DNA from: Neofusicoccum parvum | Lineage: Eukaryota; Ascomycota; Dothideomycetes; Botryosphaeriales; Botryosphaeriaceae | Direction of reading: 5' to 3' | Assembly: GCA_020912385.1 (NCBI GenBank) | Contig: CP087208.1 | Coordinates: 930,001 to 994,000 of the forward strand | DNA: 64,000 nt | Part shown: positions 31,901 through 41,885 of the stretch, piece after piece | How positions within the stretch are numbered: the first letter of the stretch is position 1 | How the letters are laid out: the number at the start of each line of letters is the position of its first letter | The notes under the pieces: model-generated | Told to the model about the DNA's origin: nothing | Databases searched by the model: none | The model's input: only the letters and a program-made list of their open reading frames with translations | Made by a program: the position numbers and the translations under genes

Positions 31901-34651
31901 AGAGGGCTCTCTCAAAGCTCCCAGACAGGAGGTCTACGATGAAACGCAACGCCCGAGCTTGCCGGACAGCTGCGGGAGACCCATGCGGCACATCTTGCCC
32001 ACCTTACGAGTGCCGGTTCCTGCTGAGTGCCGCGACAAAGCGCTGCCGAGCTGCAAGCTGCCATGGAGAAAAGAGGAAGATCGCCGCTGTCAGTGTTTCT
32101 TGTCATACCCCTTGTGGGAAGTGTCAGGGGCGGCAGCTTGAGCAACATCAGCGGACTGTTCGCCGCGCGGACCCGTGCCTCGTCCGTACCCACTTACGAG
32201 CGTACAAATCCGGATGGGAGCTTGGGGATTCCGTCGCGTGCGGGCGCTACGCTACGCGCTCGGAGTCCTGGGAGGAGACCTGGGGAGCTTCAGAAAGGAC
32301 TGTCTTGCGGTATTTCCTCTATTGACGCCGACTTCAATGCCCGTGTCTGTTACACATCTTCAACGCAGAAGTTGTTGACGAAACAAATAGGAGATGAGCA
32401 CAATGCAGATCATATTATCGTCCTGTCTCCAGAGACATCATTTCATTACGCGGTCGTATTCATAGCTACAGGCAACAATTACGTGTACGAAGGTCGCGAA
32501 CTATACAGACACTCGGACATACCGACCGACCAAAGATAGTAACAGCAGAAGATCACCGAACGCAGCCAACCACAAAAGACCAACAACGCGCACCGCCGCC
32601 ATCAGCAAGTTGTTTTCTCGAAAGACAATCCTGCACGTACCCGACGTTGCCATCGCCGGCTGTGCACGCCCAATGGCGCGCATCCCCCAATCCGCACAAC
32701 ACGACACACGGACGCGAGATTACGATCGACTGGCTGTATAAAACAATGGCGAACGAGTGACGTGTATGGATACGCCCAATTCCGCCACCCTCGCCGTAGA
32801 TGTCTACTCTTGTCTGCATCTATTTTGGTCGCTCGCTACTCCTTCTTTTCGCACGCCGTACTCGTGCGCGGTCCCCCTTAGAGATGAGGGGTACAGGACT
32901 AGAGTCAAACGCCTGAGTGAGGCAGGAGGAGCAACAGCACACAAGAGGCTGCGGCGACTGTTAAAATCACAGGGGCACGGGGGAGCTGCGATTGCGCGTG
33001 TCGCCCAGGCAGACGCAGTAACAATTGAAGCCACGATGCAAAGAAGCTGAGGGTGGCTGCTGCATCGCGGTCGCGAGCAGGGCTAGATCTAAGTTGCGAG
33101 AATAAAGATTTGGAAGGCCTTCGCTCTTGCCCTTTTCGCACGACCACTGCGAGAAATCATCACAATTTAGCGTTATAGTTTTCTTATGCTTGGGTGCTGA
33201 TGGTTTAGCTAAGCATTGATGGCTATGTTACCTTAAGGCTGGAATAACGCCCTTTCATTATGGCTTGGGGTTTTATGCTGCCATGTCACGCTTCCAGGTT
33301 TGGGCGACAAGGCACAGCTCGCATGAACGACGTCGTCTTGTCTGCGACAGATGCCAGGCACAGAAGGCTGACCCTCAGGCACACACAGAACCGCCTCACG
33401 CAACAATAGACGACGGCAGACGGGCCTTGGGCAGCGCTTGCCGAGTCAATACTTGCGCATCGCATCGCGCCAAGTGAGCGCTGCCGACTCGCGTGTTCGT
33501 ACCATCGTCACATCCATCCATCGCCCGTCGCATCGCTTCCTTTGGCCGGACACGATGGCGCGATGGCTGCGGACATCGCCATCGACGCTGAGTCAGGTCA
33601 TGTGGAGTAAAAACCGGGGATGGCGTTCATTGCCGCTTTGCCCTCGCTTCCCTCGCTGCCGCTGTCGACAGTGTTTCGTGTATAGCGGGTGGAGGAGTGC
33701 GCGCGTGAGCAATGGACGACAGTGGCTTTGTTTGGGCTGGGGCCGCAGGCGTTCGCGCACACCTGCTCTTTTCCGCAACGGTGCTCCGCCGGCAATACCT
33801 CGAAGCGCCGCCCGCCCGTTCGGCAGACCAGCGCTCGGAGGTGACTGCCGGCAAAAATACTCCGCACCGTGAGGGCAGGAACGCGAGCGCAAAACAGGAA
33901 GGGCGCGTGAGCAATTCCCATGCAACGCCTGTTGTTTATGGCCGATCCCGTCTGCGTGATGTGCTGGCGAACCGAGCCGCTCCCCTCAGCGAGGCGAATG
34001 TGGTTCGTCACCTCAAGCGTGTGCGTGCGCGTTCCTGGCAGCAATCCCGGCACGCTAGCAGCGCTCGTGATGCGGAACCTGCAGGAACCAAGAGATAGCG
34101 GGCGATGGATCTCCGTATTCGTTTTTCTTAATTGTTTTTCCTTTTGCACTGCCGGTGGGCTGCCTTCGGGAGATGCCCGCTGCACGCGCCGCACGCCACG
34201 CACTGGGAGGCCTGAGCTGCGCCGAATCGGTGCACCATGTCTATAGCATCAAGATGCAAATACTTAGCAACCGGATCAAAAGGGAAGTCGCTTTCTATTT
34301 TCGGGTCTATCGCCACACGGAGAACCCCTTTCCCCTCTTCTTTGCCACTCTAATAGTCGACGCCAATCTTGCGCTGCTCCTGTGGGGTCGTCTCGATTCG
34401 AACGACAGTACCGAGATTCTACTCTAACAACACGTTCCAACGCCGCGAAAAACACAAAGAGCCTGCAGGCGATGGCCTGTGAGGAGAAAGTACATATAAT
34501 AGGAGCAATAGCAGTACCGGCTGGCCAATCGGCGCTTTTATTAGTATTGTGGTGATGCGGTAGGGTAGGAGTAAGGGGAGAGGTGGTGTGTGGAAGCACC
34601 GGGGAGGCCCCTGTTCCGAGGTCCTTACAGTCTTTCGCTTTCACTGATTGT
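28939..34651. other. 5.7-kb gene-poor region
   Basis: This is the 5' side of the disordered-protein gene and the 3' side of the lipase gene. No coding frame with motifs or consistent splicing was found. Open frames around 29.4-31.0 kb on both strands are Arg/Ala/Pro-rich and overlap each other. A tRNA-like T-loop near 34390-34400 does not extend to a full cloverleaf. A long leader or large upstream regulatory region for the minus-strand gene is possible. Confidence 0.5.
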
Positions 34652-36290
34652 TCAGACCTCGAACTCGTCGAGCCAGTGCTTGACGACGACTTTTCCTTCG
34701 TCGAAGGACGGCTTCTGCATGCGCACGATGATGGCAGCGTGGCTACGGAGAAACGGGGAAGATTTAGCGCTCACAATCAGGAAAGAAGACGCCATTTACC
34801 AGGACGAGACAGAATAGCGGCTTACCTGTGGCGATGCTTGTGGATGTAAACCGGGAACTTCTTAATACCAACGTCTTCAAGAGTCTGGATTATGGCAAAT
34901 TGAGCTGGAGTCAACGCCAAGGTAGGAAATTCCAGTTGCCTGTTATCGGGTTGCTGCGGCTGCTCGTCCTCAGCGAGGCCAGGTTCCTCCATTAGAGGTT
35001 TCTCCCCGGAGTCGGGCTTGGTGCGTGTGGGTTTAGGTGCACTGGGCTTGGAGCTCGCTGACGACGCCAGCTCCTCGCTGCCAGAGGGCAGGTACTCCTG
35101 GTTGTGGTTGATGCCTTCAAACATTTCCTCTGCTTCACGGCGCACGTTATTCATGAGCAACGGGATGCTGTAGGCGGCTGCGTCTATTCCTGACTTGCCC
35201 TCAGCGTGCAGCCGAATCCGCCGGCTGCTTCTGATTGACTGCACGCCGGAATTGAGCAGGAAGAGCACAGTGGCAATAGGAACAAAAAGCATGAGGAAGA
35301 GAACCATAGGTGTCCGCCCTAGCACTGTATAGCTCTTGCCAGCTAGCCGCGTGTAGAACGTGGGCAGAGCATCCTCCTCATCCTTTGGTGAGACCGGGTT
35401 GTCCGGATCGATGATGACATCATCATATCCTTTCAGGTAGTTGATCTTTACAGCCTGGGGGTCGACAAAGGGATCGACGCGAGAAATCCCGGCTGTATAG
35501 TATACAACAGTACGGTCGTTGACGACGTTGCAGTACAATGACCTGTGCTTGAACTTGGCCAGACCCTTGATGAAGACACTGTCAGGGTCTGCCAGAATGC
35601 CCAACAGTGGGCGGCCGGTGTCCCTGAAGGAATCAATCATAAACAGCTGTCGACCCGACATAGACAGAGTCCTGGCACCGAGAACATTCCACAAATGGTT
35701 CCACACGCCAAGAAGAGGTGTGCGCACACCCAGATGGGGCGTGGCAAAGGTGGTGAAGTTCTGACACCACATCAGCCATAGAGCCCCTGAGCATTTGGTT
35801 GTTCACGTACCACAGGCTCGATCTTCTCAAACCATCCCTTGTGATATAGCAGACCGACAGCGTATCGCGAGACAAGACCGCCGAGGGAGTATCCGATGAT
35901 GCTCAGCCTCCGGATCGTCTGACCGTTGCGGGCGAGCCGCTCCAACTCCTCCTCGATCTCGTGGGCGATCCGCTCGCCGCCAAGCTCGACGCCGTCATAA
36001 GTAAAACTACCGGAGTTGCGGGCAGCGACGAGAATGTGGAGCTGGTCTTCGGAGTAAGCCTCGCGGAGGGCGGAGGACAGATATGCGAGATGGTTGGGAT
36101 TGCCCCATAATCTGCAGCGCGCAGTTAGCCCTGCGGTCGCGTAGAAGCTGGTCGGGCGGCAAAAGCCCGAGTACAGTTGAAGCGGCTGGCATGCCGTCCC
36201 CAGGCGCGCTTGTTATCATATCTTATCTTACCCATGCACGAGAACGCATAGATGGTTAGCTGCGGAGCTCGTCGGCGACGAGTCACCCAT
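34652..36290 (-). CDS. DUF676 lipase, lipid-droplet phospholipase Lpl1/Rog1 type
   Basis: Four exons (36290-36232, 36111-35811, 35760-34826, 34742-34652) give 461 aa, close to the 450-aa yeast YOR059C/Lpl1. The start MGDSSPTSSAANHLCVLVHGLWGNP leads directly into the alpha/beta-hydrolase oxyanion segment (HGLWGNPNH, about 19-27). The nucleophile elbow is GYSLGG with Ser95. The family motif FATPHLG follows at about 125-131, after the second intron. A single hydrophobic helix (about 271-290) suggests monotopic membrane or lipid-droplet association. The last 31 residues, beginning SHAAIIVRMQ, lie in a separate final exon; the His there is my candidate catalytic histidine. A phospholipase or lipase role in lipid-droplet turnover is inferred from the family; substrate is not determinable here. 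Confidence 0.9.
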
Positions 36291-37133
36291 GGCCTTGTAG
36301 GCCCGGACGATGGAGGTGTCGATGCTGGAGAGAGCGAACGGGAACATTAACGAGCGCAACCTTGCGCTCGCGTGGGGGGGCTTTTATTATCAGAATTCCT
36401 GTGCGGTCGATATGGAGGCAGGAGAGTGTCGCGCAGCAGCCTGACGCGGGCTTATCGGGAAGTATTTGGTCGTCGCAGCCCTCCGCCCCTGCCACCAGCT
36501 GCGCCGTGAGCTCAAGCTGCAGCAGGGATCCGCGGCACCCGCGGCGTCTGCGCAGGGATTCTGCTGAGAGCCGCCGACGACACGTCCACCGCGGCCGCGA
36601 CTTGGGGCAATCTTTCAACGACGCGCGACTGAGGGCTTCGCGCAGACCCGCAGCGTGCGCCCGTGAGCTCGACACAGAGCAGCCGCCTGCAGCCCGTGGG
36701 GCCGGTGAGGCACGCGTGCGACCCGCCATTGCGACCGCCGTGTCACCAGCACCCTTTTCGCCAATCCACTCCCCTTGATGCTCTATCTCGTCGCCTGCCT
36801 TATCAACGGCGCGCCTGCACAACCCCGTCTTACCGTACGCCGCTGGCCCCGCGAGCGGCGCCGCCAACCCCAAGCACAGCGATAGCGAGAGCGGCCCCCC
36901 GCTGCGTCCAAGACCCTCAGGCACACCTTTTCGGACAGGTCGGTGCCCAAGCTCCACCACGCTTGTGCTGGCACTCCGCACCAGTCTCACCTTATCTCAC
37001 TCTTGACTCCTGCAGTCCGCGGGCCTGTGATCGCATTCCGCTCTAGGCTGCAGCCGGACTCCGCCTCTACGTGTCATCTCCTCGCCCATTCTGCCGCCGC
37101 TGTGAAGGTGCCCGCCAAGGCCCGACCGTCACC
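36291..37133. promoter_or_regulatory. Divergent intergenic promoter region
   Basis: 843 bp separate the start codons of the lipase (-) and Rex3 (+) genes and must carry both promoters. No clear TATA box was seen. The part close to Rex3 is pyrimidine-rich on the plus strand. No gene lies inside. Confidence 0.55.
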
Positions 37134-39191
37134 ATGTTCACCAGCAAGGGCCTCTTCAAAGACATCCTCTGCCCCAGTGGCGCTGCCTGCCGCATGCCAA
37201 ACTGCATCTTCGGTCATGAGTTCCTAGGTCATCACTCCAGCACCAGTGCCGCTGAAGATAGTCGACCCCCACAACCCGTGCAGCAGTCCGTCCCGAAGTC
37301 CGTCCCGTCCACCAGCCTGCCCGGACCCGAGCAGAAGCGCCGTAAACTAGATGACGGCACCAAAGTCACTGGGCACGCCCGCACCGAGGTGGAGCAGAAG
37401 GCGTTTGTCGGGGCCTTGGCTCCGGGGAAGCCTGGTAGCACTGGTAAGGACGGGCCTGCCAAACGTCAACCTCATAACGAGATCGCCAGCCCCGCGGCGC
37501 ACCTGCAGTCTGCCCAGAGGCTCGTTTCGCCACCTTCGAGACCCGCAGCAAGCGGTTTGAAGTCCGCACTTGTGGCTCCCAAAGCCTCACCTGCGGCAAA
37601 GCCCAAGCCCGCCAATCCTGTGAACAGCTCTGCAACGAAGCCGAAAGAGCTTGAGATGAAGTCGCTGAACCCACGTCCGATTTCTAAAGCCTCGGAGAAG
37701 TGGGGTATCCGTACAGCTCTACTCGAGAAGCTTCACCAGATGATGGTGCCTCTCAACAAGCAGGCTGGCGAGAGTTCTGATGCTGAACTCAAAGCCCTGC
37801 ATCTGGACGACAATGCACTAATCGAGGCAGCCTTAGATGAGGAAGAAAATCTTGCAAAGACGCAAGGCAAAGTCTACAAGAACGTGATCGGACTCCGGAT
37901 CATGGCATACAAAAGGATGAAGATTGAGGCTTGGAAGCAGCACCGGCTTTCGTTGACGAAAGGAGACGGCCCTAAGAAGGATGAGCCCAAGCCTATAGAT
38001 ACAGGACTTAACCCCGAACAGGAGACTATGTTCCTACAACGCCTCGTTGCCAACCAGGTAGGGCTTGACAAACACGGTTACGTTATCGCCGTACCGACAG
38101 ACGCAGAAATCGAACAGGCAAGGGCAGGAGTCGAGGCAAGTGCAGGATACGAAGAATGCGACCGCTGCAGAACTCGTTTCCAAGTCTTCCCTGATCGTCG
38201 TGTTGAAGACGGTGCTCTCACCACCGGCAACGGCTGCACGTTCCACTGGGGCAGGCCTTTCCGCCCACAGTATAAGAGAACCGAAGCAGTCACTGGTAGA
38301 GCGGAGATGCGCTATAACTGCTGCCAGGAGCCCACGGGTACTCCAGGCTGTTCCACATCGCAGACTCACGTCTTCAAGATATCTGAAGCCAAGAGGCTGG
38401 CACTTGTGTTGCCTTTCATTGAGACACCGCCCAATCCCAACGCAATAAAAGGCAAGGCAGTATGCTTCGACTGCGAAATGGGATACACAGTGTATGGACT
38501 AGAACTCATCCGCCTTACGGCCTGCTCATGGCCCGATGGAGAGCCTCTGATCGACGTCCTCGTCCGCCCTCTCGGAACTATCCTGGACCTGAACACACGT
38601 TGGTCCGGCGTCACTTCTGAGCAGTTCTTCAACGCCCAACCCTACGATCCGAACGATCCTTCCTCAGCGAACCCAAGGGCAGCAGAAGGAGAAAAGCAGC
38701 CAGCGCTTCGGATTGTGTCAAGTCCTGCAGAAGCTCGGTCTCTATTGCTGTCATACCTTGCACCGGAAACTCCCCTCCTCGGGCATGCACTGGAGAATGA
38801 CCTGAATTCGGTCCGTCTTGTGCATCCCACCATCGTCGATACGGTGCTGTTGTACCCGATCCGCGCAGGCTTGCCTCTGCGCGCGTCGCTCAAGGGGCTG
38901 ACCAAGGGATTTCTTGGAAAAGAGATCCAGACCGCCGGTGCAGCTGGCCACGACAGTTTGGAAGACGCACGAGCTACCGGAGACTTGGTTCGGGTGAAGG
39001 TGGAGAAGGAGTGGTGGCAGCTGAAGACTCAAGGCTGGACTGTGAGGGACGATGGCTTCTTTCCCCCGAATGCTGCTCAGCCAACCACACTGGGGCCGCT
39101 CGGCGCAGGCAAGAAGAAGAAGGAGAGGAAGAAGAGAGGACTGGGGCAACTTGACGGCAGTTCAGAAGAGACTGAGACGGAGAGTGACTAA
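37134..39191 (+). CDS. REX3: RNA exonuclease 3 (DEDDh family)
   Basis: A single exon of 685 aa, begun at the ATG in CACCATG context (MFTSKGLFKDILCP) rather than at an earlier in-frame ATG in the leader. The N-terminus carries a small CCCH-like zinc finger (CPSGAACRMPNCIFGH, about 13-28). A disordered Pro/Lys/Ala linker follows to about residue 180. A helical region and a Cys/His-rich block (ECDRCRTRF, NNC-type CTFHWG, YNCCQEP) precede the nuclease. The DEDDh catalytic core is complete: Exo I FDCEMG with Asp446 and Glu448, Exo II GHALENDLNS, and Exo III HDSLEDARAT. Rex3 trims the 3' ends of small structured RNAs such as RNase MRP RNA in yeast; the same type of nuclear 3'-5' processing is inferred. 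A Lys-rich tail may serve nuclear import. Confidence 0.93.
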   Translation: MFTSKGLFKDILCPSGAACRMPNCIFGHEFLGHHSSTSAAEDSRPPQPVQQSVPKSVPSTSLPGPEQKRRKLDDGTKVTGHARTEVEQKAFVGALAPGKPGSTGKDGPAKRQPHNEIASPAAHLQSAQRLVSPPSRPAASGLKSALVAPKASPAAKPKPANPVNSSATKPKELEMKSLNPRPISKASEKWGIRTALLEKLHQMMVPLNKQAGESSDAELKALHLDDNALIEAALDEEENLAKTQGKVYKNVIGLRIMAYKRMKIEAWKQHRLSLTKGDGPKKDEPKPIDTGLNPEQETMFLQRLVANQVGLDKHGYVIAVPTDAEIEQARAGVEASAGYEECDRCRTRFQVFPDRRVEDGALTTGNGCTFHWGRPFRPQYKRTEAVTGRAEMRYNCCQEPTGTPGCSTSQTHVFKISEAKRLALVLPFIETPPNPNAIKGKAVCFDCEMGYTVYGLELIRLTACSWPDGEPLIDVLVRPLGTILDLNTRWSGVTSEQFFNAQPYDPNDPSSANPRAAEGEKQPALRIVSSPAEARSLLLSYLAPETPLLGHALENDLNSVRLVHPTIVDTVLLYPIRAGLPLRASLKGLTKGFLGKEIQTAGAAGHDSLEDARATGDLVRVKVEKEWWQLKTQGWTVRDDGFFPPNAAQPTTLGPLGAGKKKKERKKRGLGQLDGSSEETETESD

Positions 39192-40175
39192 CTGGTCCCT
39201 TGCTTGGCACGAGGGAGAGAGTTCCACACAATAAACGCAGGGTGCGGAAGGGACCCACATCTAAATGCGGGGAGGGATGAATGACAACCACTGGGCCGAA
39301 ACGGAAATCTCATGGGGCATTGAAGGGCTCGTCTGGACGGCTTTGGTAGGGACATCGGGGTATTTTTGCATCCGCATGTCTTGCTTTGACATCTCTAGAA
39401 CCAACCAAGCTCGTTGACGAGAAATCTACGATCGATTGTGGCACTTGCTTGTCCGCCAGATACGGTTATCTGGCCGATCTCATTAGCGTGAGTGAAACTG
39501 CAGCAACAAAGGTACAGCGTAGAATTTCTCTGCAGCGAGTGGTTGCCCGCATAGCAGCATCGGTCAAAGCATGGCGGCAGCGCTGGGGTTCTCATTGCAA
39601 TTATTCTGAAAACCGGGAATGAACACGATGGCGTCCTTCCCCGGATATTGCAAGCTCCTCTTTCGAGAAAGGGCTGGGCCGCAATCCTGGCGAAGATCCC
39701 CTTGGGTGCACGTGACCGCCGCGCCGCCGCGACGTCATCTTTCCGTGAAGCCCAACCAACGTCACACAAAGCGCTCGAGGCAGGACACGTACCCGAGCGT
39801 TTCATGCCAGCCTTGTGTTGTTGCAAGAACCAAGCGCTTTGACCCGCTTGATCACGGCTGGCGCCCGCACCCAGTGTTCGCCTGCTGATTGGCGGCTTTA
39901 CGGCGGTGCGAGCAGTAATCTTACCAAGGAACGGCCCAGGCTAAAGCAAGACTTTCGGCGGGAGATGTGTTGTCTGAAGGATCCGCGTTGCCTGCCCCGC
40001 CTCTCGGTGACGTAGGAGGGCCCAGCTGGTGGTATTGCGCCTTCAGGTCTCTAAAACACCTGCGCTGGCCGGCACTTCCTCTTTTCCAACTTCTACACCC
40101 ACTCGCACCTTTCAATTGACGTAAACCCTTCACAAAGACCACCGACACACCCAACCCACACACACACGACTCATC
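39192..40175. other. Intergenic spacer
   Basis: 984-bp spacer between two plus-strand genes. The last 130 bases before the next ATG are C/A-rich (for example an ACACACAC stretch near 40160), a typical highly expressed fungal leader composition. No gene was seen. Confidence 0.55.
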
Positions 40176-41885
40176 ATGGAGACGATCAGCAACATTGCGA
40201 CTAGCGCCAGCAAACTCATCTACGGCGACCCCAAGGCAGAACAGTCTGGCCAGGAGCCCGTGTCGGGGCAGACGGGACGCGGCACCGCCGAGGAGCCATA
40301 TGACTCCGGAAACCTCGAGGGTACGTTGTCGATCTTTGTTGCTCTGTCTTATCATGTCTTACCCCGCCCATCCTTCACAAACACCACTTCCGTCAGCGAG
40401 AGTCAGCAGGGTGGTGTGTGGCTATGCCGCAATGGCGTAGGGCTGCCGCACACGCCCAACGTCCGGTCTTTGTTTCCGGCCACATTTAAGCATAGCTTGC
40501 TGCTGCACGTCACGGCCCACTATACTTCACTCTTTCTGAGTGCTCTTCTGTCGATCAAGAAACAAGCATAACGATCTGAGCTACGTGCAATTCTAACATT
40601 TGCAAAAATGTCAGGTAACCCTGAATTGGGAGGCAAGTCTGCCCAAGAGACGCGTGAGTACCCAACCTCCTCTGTCGGCCACCAAGCTGGATCACACTCT
40701 ACCGCCACCGCAATTGCCCTCGACCCCCACATTGGCGCTTCCCAGTCCGTTGACACACAAGGCCGCAATACAGATGGAAGTGGCATTGGCTCCACCACTA
40801 CTGGAGCTGCGTCCAGCCTAGGTGCAGATGCGGGAAGCACTAGCCTAGTAGACCGCACCAAGGACTTTGGTGAGAGTCAAGATGCGAACTTCCAGACCGC
40901 AGAGACGAAGATTCCCAGCAGTGACAATAAGACTGGCATTGCTGGTAGCTAATACTTTTTACACACACACACACATGTTATCAACTTGATAATTTGCTAA
41001 CATCTCTCTGCTGTCAGGAACCGACACCTCCGTCCCTACAAGCAGCGCTGCCTCAAACCCGCTGAGCGGCGGCTCAGCAGCCACCACAGCCACCAGCGCC
41101 GCCCAGGGCGGTGCCATCCGTCCCGAGCACCAGACCGAGGGCACAGGCGTGACGTCGCTCCACTCAAACGACCCGCACGGCAGCGATGTGCGGCCCTCGG
41201 AGTCCAACGCAAGCAGTGGATCGGATAGGATCCTCGCGGGCGCGGGCACGACCAGCGCAGGCGGCTTCAGCAAGGCCGAACCCTCGGTCGGCGCGGACCC
41301 GTCGTCGGCTCAGCAGCCGGTGGCCAAGCAGCAGGGCGGCGACAAGCCAACCGCAGCGCCGACGACTGGCACCGAGACGGACACGGTCAAGGACAAGAAG
41401 GATGAGGGCGAGGCGGCGCTGGCCAAGCGCGACCCGAACGACCACAGCGGCGAGCCGCTGAAGGTGCACGACGGGTCGGAGAAGAAGGAAGCGCACCCAG
41501 GCCAGGAGGGCGGCGACACGAAGAGCGGCGAGGAACAGGGAACCGGCGAGAAGCACGTCAAGACCACCGGGTTCAAGGCTGATGGCGGCGACTTTGACGC
41601 ATCGCTACCGGGTGCGGGAAGGGAAGCTGATCGTAAGTTTTTTTTTTGTCTTCGACCCTGCGTCCAGGTTATGAAGTTACTGACTCTCTTGCGTGCATAG
41701 GGCTGCTGGAGCAAAAGGGCGTGCACAAATCTAGCGGTGCAGGCGGCGCTGCGGACTCGTCGAAGAACGACTCGGTGTCCCCGGCGCGTTCCGCAGGGTC
41801 CGGAGAGAAGACAAAGACGAGCATGGGCACCAAAATCAAGGAGAAGCTGCATATCGGCAGCAAGCACAAGAGCGGCAGTGATTAG
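40176..41885 (+). CDS. Disordered Gly/Ser/Thr-rich protein with symmetric exons
   Basis: Four exons (40176-40320, 40615-40944, 41018-41632, 41701-41885) give 424 aa. All three introns are phase 1; each splits a codon after its first base (Gly, Gly, Arg). The N-terminus METISNIATSASKLIYGD, with the motif GQEPVSGQTGRGTAEEPYDSGN, resembles a conserved fungal family of unknown role. The rest is hydrophilic, Gly/Ser/Thr/Asp/Lys-rich and without signal peptide or membrane segment. A conserved-looking GFKADGGDFDASLPGAGREADRLLEQKG spans the third junction, and the protein ends in a basic KIKEKLHIGSKHKSGSD. It has the composition of hydrophilin or stress-protectant proteins, but this is only inference. 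The leader and codon use suggest good expression. Confidence 0.85.
40961..40974. repeat. (AC)7 microsatellite in intron 2
   Basis: Dinucleotide repeat 16 nt after the second donor of the disordered four-exon gene. It may alter splicing efficiency if its length varies. Confidence 0.8.

Noticed and set aside
33265..33477. Short frame with a CDRCQAQK stretch resembling a Zn2Cys6 start
   Set aside because: Only the first two cysteines fit; the rest of the six-cysteine pattern is missing and no downstream exon continues it.
34361..34440. Possible second tRNA with a GATTCGAAC-type T loop
   Set aside because: The T stem has a mismatch and no matching acceptor 5' strand or D arm could be found upstream on the minus strand.
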